Positions 16,285-26,302 of a stretch of 64,000 bases of DNA are shown one piece after another (positions within the stretch are counted from its first letter, which is position 1; each line of letters starts with the position of its first letter). The translations under genes were made by a program, and so were the position numbers. The notes beneath the pieces were generated by a model, which did not search any database, was not told where the DNA came from, and saw only the letters and a program-made list of their open reading frames with translations. The stretch lies in NCBI RefSeq assembly GCF_003020125.1, contig NZ_PYFW01000013.1, forward strand, positions 28,911 to 92,910, written 5' to 3'. The stretch is from Bradyrhizobium sp. MOS003 (lineage in GTDB: Bacteria; Pseudomonadota; Alphaproteobacteria; Rhizobiales; Xanthobacteraceae).

Positions 16285-17367
16285 CTACCCCTTCCTGGAC
16301 ATGGACGCCGATTTGGCGACGTCCCGAACCAGGCTGTGAATGAAGTCCAGCTTGGCGACCACGGCCTGCGACAGGATGAAGGGATAGAGGTCGCGCGCGC
16401 CCATGGCACGGTTGACGCTGTTCATGGCGAAGGTGAAAGGCAGCCATGCGTCGATGAGCGCCTGGACGTCCCGGGCCTCGTAGGGGTTGAACCGGATGCG
16501 CGCCGTCAACTCCCCGTCGCGGTCGATCTTGGGCCGCACCTCCATGCCGAACTCGCCGGCCATCTCCAGAGTGTCGACGATGTGGAGGTAGTGCGCCCAG
16601 GTCTCGGCGAAATCTTCCCAGGGGTGCATGGTGGCGTAGGCCGAGACATAGTTCTGCTGCCAGTCCGGTGGCGCACCTTCCGCATAGTGGCGCTGCAGGG
16701 CCTGGCCGTAATCGGTGGAATCGTCGCCGAATACCGCGCGGCATTCCTCGAGCTTGCCGCCGCCCTTCACCAGGACGTCCCAGAAATAGTGCCCGACCTC
16801 GTGGCGGAAATGCCCGAGCAGCGTCCGATAGGGCTCGCCCATCTCGAGCCGGCGCCGCTCGCGCTCGATCTCGTCGGTCTCGGTCAGCGCGATCGTGATC
16901 AGGCCGTTGTCATGGCCGGTCATGACCCTTTCGCCGCTCTGCGGATCGTCGGCCAGGAAATGGAAGATCAGGCCATGCTCGGGATCGTCTTGTCGGGTCC
17001 GGAGCGGCAGCTTCCAGCGGATCAGGGAGTACAACAGGCGGTGTTTCGCCACCTCCAGCTCGCGCCAGCCGGCAAGCTGGGCGGGATCGGACAGATCCGG
17101 CACGATGCCGTTGTGACGGCAGGCGCGGCAATAGCCGGTGGTATCGCCCGTGTCCGTCAGCCAGTTGCAGGCATCGTACGCGGCATTCCGGCACAGCATC
17201 CGGCTTTCGCCCTTCTCCGCCAGAATCTTCCAGGCCTCGCCGTCGGGCTCGATCGCCGACATCGTCTCCTTTTCCGGCAGGAAGGCGACCTGATGGCCGC
17301 AGCGTTCGCAGGCACGGTTCTCGAAATAAAGAACGTTGCCGCAGGCCTGGCAGACAAAGAGCTTCAA
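16285..17367 (-). CDS. Putative zinc-binding metallopeptidase with N-terminal zinc ribbon
   Basis: A 360-residue protein. Cys6, Cys9, Cys20 and Cys23 make an N-terminal rubredoxin-like ribbon, and CRACRH at about residues 80-85 could be part of a second. The metallopeptidase motif is H189-E-V-G-H193, followed by WEDFAETWAHYLH, which offers the glutamate and histidine of a gluzincin-type site. No signal peptide is visible, so the protein should be cytoplasmic. The start appears to be TTG at 17367, preceded by GAGGATAG. No nearby ATG fits. The 183 bases between its end and the carboxylase gene hold nothing recognisable. Confidence 0.85.
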   Translation of the reverse strand: MKLFVCQACGNVLYFENRACERCGHQVAFLPEKETMSAIEPDGEAWKILAEKGESRMLCRNAAYDACNWLTDTGDTTGYCRACRHNGIVPDLSDPAQLAGWRELEVAKHRLLYSLIRWKLPLRTRQDDPEHGLIFHFLADDPQSGERVMTGHDNGLITIALTETDEIERERRRLEMGEPYRTLLGHFRHEVGHYFWDVLVKGGGKLEECRAVFGDDSTDYGQALQRHYAEGAPPDWQQNYVSAYATMHPWEDFAETWAHYLHIVDTLEMAGEFGMEVRPKIDRDGELTARIRFNPYEARDVQALIDAWLPFTFAMNSVNRAMGARDLYPFILSQAVVAKLDFIHSLVRDVAKSASMSRKG

Positions 17368-17596
17368 GATCTATCCTCTTCGGAAAGGGAGCCTTCATCA
17401 AAAAGGCATAGGTGGCGCCTCGCGAAAGACGCGCGCGCCGGCCGATCGTTCCAGTCTCCGGAACAAATTGCCAGACGCGGCGTTTGATCGATACGCATCG
17501 CCACCTGTTCAGTGGCGTCTTTCCATACCAATCCCTTTAAACAATGGCCATCACGCTCCGTCTGTGTGAATATCGGTCCGGCACGTGCGCTCCCGC

Positions 17597-20062
17597 ATGA
17601 CAACGGCCGATGCCTTGAACGATCCCCTGCCCGAGACCATCGCCGCCGAAAGGCTGCGCCAGCACCTCGAAGACGTCGCGCGCGAGCGCGACAATGCCTA
17701 TCGCGCGCTGCAGGAGCGCGAGGCCGAGCTGGCGCGCATCCAGCGCATCGCCAAGGTCGGCGGCGTCGAGGTCGATTTCCGCGAAGGCTTCAAGAACCGC
17801 CGCTCGCCCGAATACCTCATCATCCACGGCCTGCCGCCGGAGGCGGCCGGGGAATCGCACGAGGATTGGGTCAATCGCATCCATCCCGACGACCGCGACG
17901 CCGCCGTCAAGCACTTCATCGATGCGCTCGCCGGGACCAGCGAAGACTACACCGCCGAGTACCGCATCGTCCGCCCCAATGATGGCGAGACCCGCTGGAT
18001 CCGGGTCGTCGCCAAGATCGAGCGCGACCAGGATGGCCGCGCCATCCGCCTCGTCGGCGCCCACATCGACATCACCGACCAGATGCTTGCACGCGAAACC
18101 CTGCGCGAGAGCGAGGAGCGATTTCGGCTGATCGCCGACAGCGCGCCGGTGCCGATCTGGGTGACGAAGCTCGACCGCAAGCGCTCCTTCGCCAACCAGG
18201 CCTATGTCGACTTCGTCGGCCTGCCCTACGAGCAGGCCATCGACTTCGACTGGCGCCAGGTGCTGCATCCCGACGACCTGCCGCAGGTGCTGCAGCAATC
18301 CGTTCAGGGCGAAGCGTCGCTCAAGCCCTTCGTGCTGGAGGCGCGTTACAAGAACGCCGCCGGCGAATGGCGCTGGCTTCGCTCGGAGTCGCAGCCGCGC
18401 TGGGACCCGACCGGCAAACATATCGGCTTCATCGGCGTCGCCCACGACATCACCGTCGCCAAGCAGGCCGAGATCGAGCTGCGGCAGCTCAATGAGACGC
18501 TCGAAGAGCGCATCGCCGAGCGCACCGCCGAGCTCGAATCCAACGAGGCCCGGCTGCGCGCGATCCTAGAGACCAGCAACCAGTATCAGGGCCTAGTCAA
18601 TCTCAGCGGCGAGCTGCTTTACGCCAACAAGACCGCACTCGACGGTATGGGGGCGAGCTCTTCGGATGTCATCGGAAAGCCGTTGTGGGAGACGCCGTGG
18701 TTCAGCGCGACGGAGGGCATGGACACGCTGGTGCGCGAGGCCTTCCACACCGTGCTGAAGGGCGAAGCCGTGCGGCTGGAGATGCGCCTGCGCCTTCCCG
18801 TCGGCGAGCGCGATTTCGACTTCGGCATGCGCCCCGTGCTCGACCGCCACGGCAACATCACCGGCGCCGTGCCTGAAGCCGTCGACATCACCGAGCGCCG
18901 GCGCGGCGAGGAAGCGCTGCGGCAGTCGCAGAAAATGGAGGCGATCGGCCAGCTCACCGGCGGCGTCGCGCACGACTTCAACAATCTCCTCACCATCATC
19001 CGCTCGGCCACCGATTTCCTGCGCCGCCGCGAGCTGCCGGAAGAGCGCCGCCGCCGCTATGTCGATGCCATCTCCGATACCGTCGAGCGCGCCTCGAAGC
19101 TGACCGCCCAGCTGCTGGCGTTCGCGCGCCGGCAGCCGCTGAAGCCCCAGATCTTCAACGTCGGCAGCCAGGTCGAGGGCGTCGCGCAGCTGGTCCGGCC
19201 GCTGGTCGGCGGGCGCATCGACATCGCGGTGGAGATCCACGATGCCGACTGCTTCACGGTGGCCGACATCGCCCAGTTCGAGACTGCGCTGATCAACCTC
19301 GCCATCAACGCCCGCGATGCCATGGACGGCGAAGGCCGCCTCGTGATCGGCGTGCGCAAGGTCTCCGGGATTCCGAGCCTGCGCGCGCAATCGGCGCGCG
19401 GCGGCGACTACGTCGCGATCTCCGTCGCCGACACCGGCAGCGGCATCGCGCCGGAACATCTCGACTCGATCTTCGAGCCGTTCTTCACCACCAAGGAGGT
19501 CGGCAAAGGCACCGGCCTCGGCCTCAGCCAGGCCTTTGGTTTTGCCAAGCAGTCGGAGGGCGACGTCGCGGTGACGAGCACCCAGGGCAAGGGTGCGACC
19601 TTCACCATCTATCTGCCGCAGGCACAGAGCCCCGCCGCGGAAAGCAAGACGACGGCACTCACCAGTGAGACCGCTACCACCGGGCGTGGCTATCGCGTGC
19701 TCGTGGTCGAGGACAATGACGATGTCGGCCAGTTCTCGACCGAGCTCCTGGAAGATCTCGGCTATGTCGTTCGCCGCGTCGCCAACGCCAATGCGGCGCT
19801 GGCAATCCTTGGTGAAAACGAATTCGCCGTCGACCTCGTATTCTCCGACGTCATCATGCCAGGAATGAACGGCGTCGAGCTCGCCGGCATCATCCGCGAG
19901 CGCTATCCCGGCCTGCCCGTGGTGTTGACGTCCGGCTACAGCAACGTGCTCGCCGAGAACGCCCATCGCGGTTTCGAGTTGATCCAGAAGCCGTATTCGG
20001 TGGAATCGCTGTCGCGCATCCTGCGCAAGGCGATCACCGAGAAGGTTTCGGTAGCGCGGTGA
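17597..20062 (+). CDS. Hybrid multi-PAS sensor histidine kinase with receiver domain
   Basis: An 821-residue soluble kinase. Three PAS/PAC units lie at about 45-155, 170-295 and 325-440, with a coiled coil (LNETLEERIAERTAELE) before the third. HisKA has His459 in GGVAHDFNNLL, HATPase spans about 555-675 with FEPFFTTK and GTGLGLS, and the C-terminal receiver has Asp751 in VFSDVIMPGM. It has the same kinase class and layout as the product of 11104-12624, with two more PAS domains. The ATG at 17597 is chosen; a GTG 12 bases upstream is also possible, and neither has a strong ribosome site. No DNA-binding partner is adjacent. Confidence 0.92.
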   Translation: MTTADALNDPLPETIAAERLRQHLEDVARERDNAYRALQEREAELARIQRIAKVGGVEVDFREGFKNRRSPEYLIIHGLPPEAAGESHEDWVNRIHPDDRDAAVKHFIDALAGTSEDYTAEYRIVRPNDGETRWIRVVAKIERDQDGRAIRLVGAHIDITDQMLARETLRESEERFRLIADSAPVPIWVTKLDRKRSFANQAYVDFVGLPYEQAIDFDWRQVLHPDDLPQVLQQSVQGEASLKPFVLEARYKNAAGEWRWLRSESQPRWDPTGKHIGFIGVAHDITVAKQAEIELRQLNETLEERIAERTAELESNEARLRAILETSNQYQGLVNLSGELLYANKTALDGMGASSSDVIGKPLWETPWFSATEGMDTLVREAFHTVLKGEAVRLEMRLRLPVGERDFDFGMRPVLDRHGNITGAVPEAVDITERRRGEEALRQSQKMEAIGQLTGGVAHDFNNLLTIIRSATDFLRRRELPEERRRRYVDAISDTVERASKLTAQLLAFARRQPLKPQIFNVGSQVEGVAQLVRPLVGGRIDIAVEIHDADCFTVADIAQFETALINLAINARDAMDGEGRLVIGVRKVSGIPSLRAQSARGGDYVAISVADTGSGIAPEHLDSIFEPFFTTKEVGKGTGLGLSQAFGFAKQSEGDVAVTSTQGKGATFTIYLPQAQSPAAESKTTALTSETATTGRGYRVLVVEDNDDVGQFSTELLEDLGYVVRRVANANAALAILGENEFAVDLVFSDVIMPGMNGVELAGIIRERYPGLPVVLTSGYSNVLAENAHRGFELIQKPYSVESLSRILRKAITEKVSVAR

Positions 20063-20087
20063 GAATGGCACGCAACTGTCGCAAACG

Positions 20088-20173
20088 CCGTCATTGCGAG
20101 CGACGCGAAGCAATCCAGGGTCTGTCCGCGGGGGGATTCTGGATTGCTTCGTCGCGACGCTCCTTGCAATGAG
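20088..20173. repeat. Palindromic chromosomal repeat, family B, copy 2
   Basis: The copy has the same arms as 13962-14052: CCGTCATTGCGAGCGACGCG and GAAGCAATCCAG, mirrored by CTGGATTGCTTCGTCGCGACG and TTGCAATGAGG. It lies directly after the hybrid kinase stop and ends 40 bases before the small permease gene, so it may insulate the two transcripts. Confidence 0.82.
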
Positions 20174-20212
20174 GCGCTGGCGCGCCGCCGTAAACGACCG
20201 GATATCGATGAG

Positions 20213-20653
20213 ATGAGAACGGCCTTCTTCTCCACCTGGCAAACATGGGCCCTGCTGTCCGCCTGCTTTGCTGCGCTCACGGCGATCTTCGCCAAGGTCG
20301 GCGTCGAGAACATCAATCCGGATCTGGCGACCTTCATTCGCACCGTCGTGGTGTTGCTGGCCTTCTCGGTTCTGCTGTTCTTCACCGGCCAGTTTGCGGT
20401 GCCGTCGGCGGTCTCATCGCGAACATGGCTGTTTCTGGTGCTGTCGGGACTTGCGACCGGGGCGTCATGGTTGTGCTATTTCCGGGCCCTGAAGCTCGGA
20501 CCCGCCACCCTGGTGGCACCGATCGACAAACTCAGCGTCGTCCTGGTCGCCCTGTTTGCCTTCGCCTTCCTCGGCGAGCGTCCGACCGGCCAGGGCTGGC
20601 TCGGCATCGCCATGATCGGCGCCGGGGCGGTGCTGCTCGCGGTGAAGCTATGA
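20213..20653 (+). CDS. EamA/DMT-type small membrane transporter
   Basis: A 146-residue protein with about five hydrophobic segments and the EamA half-domain features AALTAIFAKVG near the N-terminus and LGERPTGQGWLGIAMIGAGA at the C-terminus. It is half the length of a ten-helix drug/metabolite transporter, so it would dimerise like the small multidrug resistance class or the Bacillus YnfA/YyaM-like single-domain members. The start at 20213 gives a proper N-terminal helix. It lies 35 bases before the sensor kinase gene, and co-transcription is possible but not shown. Confidence 0.85.
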   Translation: MRTAFFSTWQTWALLSACFAALTAIFAKVGVENINPDLATFIRTVVVLLAFSVLLFFTGQFAVPSAVSSRTWLFLVLSGLATGASWLCYFRALKLGPATLVAPIDKLSVVLVALFAFAFLGERPTGQGWLGIAMIGAGAVLLAVKL

Positions 20654-20688
20654 GGCACCAATTCTCGCCATCGCGCGTTTTTTAGCGC

Positions 20689-22127
20689 ATGCGCTCGCTT
20701 CGCTCCCGACTGCTTGCTCTCTGGATCATGCTGGTGGTGTCCGGCATGGCCACCGGCTATCTCTTGTTCGAATCCTATCAGCAGACCGCGAATGCGCGGC
20801 TGGCGCGCTCCGAGGAATTGGCGGCGCGGGCCTGCCGCGAACTCGCCGATCGCTACCAATTCTTCGTCACGGGCTGGAGCGGCGGCGAGATCGACGATCA
20901 GCTGAAGCAGCAGCTTGGGGCTGTCGTCCAGAGCGCGCTCTCCGGCGCGGCCGGAGTCGAGGGCGGCATCTGGCAGGCGGATGCCGGCTCCCTCGCCTAC
21001 GCGTTTCCGACCTATGAAGGCACCGGACCGAAGACCGACCTGCCCGCGGCCGAGCTCAACACCATTCGCGACGTCAATGCCGAAGCGCAGCGATCCGGCC
21101 GGCCATCCTCGGTCCGGCAAAGCGGTCGGTCACAAGTGCTGATCGTTCATGCGTGCCCGCTGCGCGGTCCGCTGACCGGCGCGACCGGATGGACCATGAC
21201 GCGGGCATTCACGGCGGAGGGGCCGGCCTACAATCAGTTTCTGGCCGGACTCCTGTTGCTTGCTCTCACGATTTTCGGCTCGGCCGCGTGGCTCGCGCGC
21301 GTGCTCTATGTCTGGTCGCGCAAGATCAACCGGATCGAGGCCGCTCTGGACGCCCCCCACGCCGGCACGATCGACCTGCCGACATTGCCGCGGACCGGCG
21401 CCCCCGAGCTCGACCGCCTGGTCGATGCGCTCAACGGCACCGGCGAACGCCTGTCGGTGGAGCGGCGCCGCGCGGCCGCGGCCGAGCGGCTTGCAGCGCT
21501 CGGGCGAATGTCGGCGGGGCTGGCGCACGAAATCCGCAATCCCATCGCCGCGATGCGGCTCAAGGCGGAGAATGCGCTGGCGGTCGCCGACGGCTCGCGC
21601 AGCGAAGCAGCCCTGACCTCGATCCTGCAACAGGTTGACCGGCTCGATGTCCTCCTGCGCGACCTCCTGGAGATGACGCAGGCGCGCGAGCCCCGGCTCG
21701 CGGAGGTCGATGTCGAAACCTTCCTGATGCGCACAGCCGAGACTCATCGCGACCTCGCCGCGACCCGTAACATCGCGCTGACCGTGGGAACCGGGCCTGC
21801 ATCCTCGCCGTTACCGCAATTCGATCCGCTCCAGATGCAGCGGGCCCTGGATAATTTGATCATCAACGCCATTCAGAATACGCCCGCGGGCGGCAAGATC
21901 AGCGTGGATGCGCGCCGGCGAGGCGACACGTTGCTGCTTCAGGTGTCTGACAACGGTCCCGGCATTCCCGGTGAATTGCGCGAGCGCCTGTTCGAGCCAT
22001 TCGTCACCGGGCGCGCTGACGGGACCGGTCTCGGGCTCGCCATCGTCCGCGAGATCGCGCGCAATCATCGTGGCCATGTCCGCCTGGTCCGATCCGTCGG
22101 CGGAGCCGAATTCGAGATCGAGGTGCC

Positions 22128-22143
<16 letters not shown>
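20689..22143 (+). CDS. Membrane sensor histidine kinase partnered with an NtrC-type regulator
   Basis: A 484-residue kinase. Two membrane segments (about 8-27 and 184-208) enclose a periplasmic sensor of about 155 residues. A linker with an HAMP-like region leads to HisKA with His280 in MSAGLAHEIRNPIAAMRLK, and an HATPase with NLIINAIQNTP, DNGPGIP and GTGLGLAIVREIA. The GLAHEIRNP phospho-site is the one found in kinases that pair with sigma-54 activators. Its 3' end overlaps the regulator gene by 16 bases. The periplasmic sensor matches no domain that I recognise, so the signal is open. Confidence 0.93.
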
Positions 22144-23489
<1,346 letters not shown>

Positions 23490-23536
23490 TTCCGCAAGCG
23501 CGACGAAAACTCCTTTCGGATCAATCCTTTTGCGAC

Positions 23537-23552
23537 TGGCACATCGCTTGCT
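23537..23552 (+). promoter_or_regulatory. Sigma-54 (-24/-12) promoter
   Basis: TGGCACATCGCTTGCT matches the RpoN consensus TGGCAC-N5-TTGCW, with GG and GC exactly ten bases apart and a preceding C. It lies 48 bases upstream of the exported-protein gene and 48 bases downstream of the activator's stop, placing transcription start near 23563. Confidence 0.88.
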
Positions 23553-23599
23553 GAGGTCTCTGCAAGCGACGAGGTCGCGATATCGACAGGAGTTGTTCC

Positions 23600-24325
23600 A
23601 TGAAGACCACACGCATACGCGCGCTGTTCTGGGTGTTGCTCGCCACCACGGCGATCGGCAGCGGGGCTGCCGCCTATTCGCAGGCCCGGGATCCCATGTG
23701 GGATTCCTCGCAGCTTCCGGAATCCCGCGGGGCCGTGAAGCAGTACACCTTGACGCCGCGCGGCGACGTCGACGGAGTCATTCTCACCGACGGCACCGAA
23801 GTGAAGCTGCCGCCGCATCTCAGCGCCCAGACGGTGTTTGCGATCCGCCCCGGCGACCAGGTTTCGGTGCGCGGCTTGCGCGCCCGGGCCATCCCGCTCG
23901 TCGATGCGGCCTCTATCACCAATGTCGCGACCGGCAAGAGCGTCGTCGACAACGGCCCGCCGGACCGGCGCGGCAGCAATGACGACCAGACCATCAGCGG
24001 CCGCATCGCCCTGCAATTGCACGGCAAGCGCGGCGAGGTGAACGGCGTCGTGCTTGATGACGGCACCACGCTGCGCTTGCCACCCCCGGAGGCCGAGCGC
24101 GTGCAGGACCAGCTCGCTCAGGGCCGAAACATCTCGGTGCGCGGCAACGTACTCGATACCGCCCTCGGCAAGGTAGTCGACGTGCGTGCGATCGGCGCCT
24201 CGCCGGAGCAGATGACGGAGGTGCGCGGCCCTCGCCCGCCCGGACCGAAGGACGGCCCGGATCGTCGTGGTCCCCCGCCGCCGCCCCCGGGCTTCGGTCC
24301 GCCGCCTCCGCCGCCCCGCGGCTAA
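23600..24325 (+). CDS. Exported protein with duplicated beta-rich domain and proline-rich tail, function unknown
   Basis: A 241-residue protein with a signal peptide (LFWVLLATTAIGSGAAAYSQA). Two similar units follow. The first (about 42-118) contains GDVDGVILTDGTEVKLPP and GDQVSVRGL, and the second (about 132-202) contains GEVNGVVLDDGTTLRLPP and GRNISVRGN. The pattern Gx(V/I)xGVxLxDGTxxxLPP plus GxxVxVRG suggests a small OB-like beta barrel. The last 30 residues are almost only Pro, Gly, Arg and Asp (GPPPPPPGFGPPPPPP). The start follows AGGAGTTG. It is the first gene after the sigma-54 promoter and is paralogous to its downstream neighbour. I do not recognise a named family. Confidence 0.85.
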   Translation: MKTTRIRALFWVLLATTAIGSGAAAYSQARDPMWDSSQLPESRGAVKQYTLTPRGDVDGVILTDGTEVKLPPHLSAQTVFAIRPGDQVSVRGLRARAIPLVDAASITNVATGKSVVDNGPPDRRGSNDDQTISGRIALQLHGKRGEVNGVVLDDGTTLRLPPPEAERVQDQLAQGRNISVRGNVLDTALGKVVDVRAIGASPEQMTEVRGPRPPGPKDGPDRRGPPPPPPGFGPPPPPPRG

Positions 24326-24359
24326 GTCACGCTTCGCATCAACAGGGAGAGTTACAACA

Positions 24360-24974
24360 ATGCACTGGATCGATCCCGATAGCCTGCCGGAGACCGCAGG
24401 CACCTTTGAGCGCTTCGTGCTCAATCCCCACGGCGAGGTCGACGGCTTCGTCATAAAAGACAGGAAGTCGCTCGTTCTCGTTCATACGCCGCCGCATATG
24501 GACAAGGAACTCACCCGCCATCTCAAGCAAGGCGAGAAGGTTCGCGTTCGCGGCGTTCGGCCGCGCGGCGCGGCCCTGCTGGCTGCAGTGGCGGTGATCA
24601 CCGCCGCCGGCCGCGAGATCGTGGACAACGGCCCGGACCACGACCGCGAGCATCCCAAGGTGAAGCACGTCCCGATGGCGGCGGAGGGCGCTGTCGAGCT
24701 GTCGCTGTTCGGCCCCAAGGGCGAACTGCGCGGCGCGCTCCTGTCTGATGGTACCGTGCTGCGGATCGGCCCGAAGGAGGCCGAGCACGTCGCCGCCCTG
24801 CTCGCGCCCGGGGCGGTGGTCGCGGCGCGCGGCGACGGCCTTCAGAGCAAGCATGGCCGCGTGATCCATGTCGACGAGATCGGCCCGGATGAGGATCGGC
24901 TGAAGCGGATCAAGAAGCCGAAGCCGAAGGACAAGAAGTCCAAGCACGGCCACCCGCACGCCCACGCGGCCTGA
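24360..24974 (+). CDS. Cytoplasmic paralogue of the upstream exported protein, Lys/His-rich tail, function unknown
   Basis: A 204-residue protein with no signal peptide. It repeats the architecture of the preceding gene product. The first unit (about 13-95) has GEVDGFVIKDRKSLVLVHTPPHM and GEKVRVRGVR, and IVDNGPDH aligns with VVDNGPPD upstream. The second unit (about 105-172) has GELRGALLSDGTVLRIGP and AVVAARGDG. The C-terminus is a charged tail ending KKSKHGHPHAHAA that could bind metal or nucleic acid. Ribosome site GGGAGAG precedes the ATG by nine bases. The pair probably arose by tandem gene duplication and then split between periplasm and cytoplasm. Confidence 0.83.
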   Translation: MHWIDPDSLPETAGTFERFVLNPHGEVDGFVIKDRKSLVLVHTPPHMDKELTRHLKQGEKVRVRGVRPRGAALLAAVAVITAAGREIVDNGPDHDREHPKVKHVPMAAEGAVELSLFGPKGELRGALLSDGTVLRIGPKEAEHVAALLAPGAVVAARGDGLQSKHGRVIHVDEIGPDEDRLKRIKKPKPKDKKSKHGHPHAHAA

Positions 24975-25008
24975 CGAGACGCGACGCCTGGCGAGGAAGG
25001 AGACATTG

Positions 25009-26277
25009 ATGTCGGACACGCATGAGAAGGCACGGGCCGGCCGCGCCCTCGATGCTGCCAACTTCTTCCTCGCCGACGTCCGCGACGGGCTCGGCCCATA
25101 CCTTGCCGTCTATCTGCTCACCGAGCAGCATTGGGACGAGGCGCGTATCGGCCTCGTGATGTCGGTCGCGACTATCGCCGGCATCCTCGCCCAGACGCCG
25201 GCCGGTGCGCTGGTCGACGCGACCCGCGCGAAGCGGACGGTGATGGCGGTCGCCGCGATCCTGGTGACGCTCGCGTCATTGTCGCTGCCCTGGTTTCCGA
25301 GCTTCCTGCCGGTCGCGATCTCGCAAGGGATCGCGCAAGCAGCCGGCGTCATTTTTCCGCCGGCGATCGCCGCCGTCTCGCTCGGCATCTTCGGACATCG
25401 CGCCTTCACCAGACGCATCGGCCGCAACGAAACCTTCAACCACGCCGGCAACGCCGTCGCGGCGGGCCTGGCCGGATTGTCGGCCTACTGGTTCGGACCG
25501 ACGGTCGTGTTCTATTTGCTCGGCGGCATGGCCATCGCAAGTCTCGTCAGCATCCTCGCCATTCCCGAACGGGCGATCGACCACGATCTCGCGCGCGGGC
25601 TGGACGGGGCGAACGACGCCGAGCAACACGACCAGCCTTCGGGACTGAAAGTGCTGCTGACCTGCCGCCCGCTGCTCGTCTTCGCCATCTGCGCGCTCCT
25701 GTTTCACCTCTCCAATGCTGCGATGCTGCCGCTGGTCGGGCAGAAGCTGGCGTCGCAGGACAAGAATCTCGGCACCAGCCTGATGTCCGCCTGCATCGTC
25801 GCGGCGCAGTTGGTGATGGTGCCGTTCGCGTTGCTGGTTGGCGCCAAGGCCGACACATGGGGACATAAGCGATTCTTTCTCGCCGCCCTGCTGATCCTGC
25901 CGATCCGCGGCGCGCTCTACACGCTCTCCGACAATCCGTTCTGGCTGGTCGGCGTGCAGCTTCTCGACGGCGTCGGTGCCGGCATCTTCGGCGCGATCTT
26001 TCCCGTCATCGTCGCCGACCTCATGCGCAACACCGGCCGCTTCAACGTCGCGCAAGGCGCCGTCATCACCGCCCAGAGCATCGGCGCCGCGCTGTCGACG
26101 ACGCTGGCCGGCTTCGTCGTGGTCGGCGCGGGCTACAGCGCGGCGTTCATCACCCTCGGCGTTGTCGCCGCGATCGGCGCCGTGATCTGCCTTCTCGCGC
26201 TGCCCGAGACACGACATGGCGGCCCACGCCGGCGGGGGGAGACAGCGGCGCCGGCATCCGCTATCGCTGCCGAATGA
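25009..26277 (+). CDS. MFS transporter
   Basis: A 422-residue major facilitator with about 12 hydrophobic segments, a central hydrophilic loop (about 190-215) and a charged C-terminus. NFFLADVRDGLGPYLAVYLL at the start and the GALVDATRAKR loop between helices 2 and 3 are seen in a proteobacterial MFS subgroup annotated only as generic. The ATG at 25009 follows AAGGAGAC. It lies 34 bases after the paralogue gene, so it is probably in the same sigma-54 transcript. Its substrate is unknown; efflux of whatever the kinase senses is a reasonable guess. Confidence 0.87.
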   Translation: MSDTHEKARAGRALDAANFFLADVRDGLGPYLAVYLLTEQHWDEARIGLVMSVATIAGILAQTPAGALVDATRAKRTVMAVAAILVTLASLSLPWFPSFLPVAISQGIAQAAGVIFPPAIAAVSLGIFGHRAFTRRIGRNETFNHAGNAVAAGLAGLSAYWFGPTVVFYLLGGMAIASLVSILAIPERAIDHDLARGLDGANDAEQHDQPSGLKVLLTCRPLLVFAICALLFHLSNAAMLPLVGQKLASQDKNLGTSLMSACIVAAQLVMVPFALLVGAKADTWGHKRFFLAALLILPIRGALYTLSDNPFWLVGVQLLDGVGAGIFGAIFPVIVADLMRNTGRFNVAQGAVITAQSIGAALSTTLAGFVVVGAGYSAAFITLGVVAAIGAVICLLALPETRHGGPRRRGETAAPASAIAAE

Positions 26278-26302
26278 TTACATTTCACGTCAAGGACTGA
26301 CC

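Noticed and set aside
14056..17487. Open frame of 1143 codons on the plus strand
   Set aside because: It runs antisense through the carboxylase and metallopeptidase genes, which have clear family motifs. Its composition (Arg, His, Asp, Leu) is that of a mirror frame in high-GC DNA.
24235..24325. Proline codon run suspected as a sequencing or assembly artefact
   Set aside because: The frame stays open to a proper stop, and the next gene begins with a good ribosome site, so it is read as a genuine low-complexity tail.
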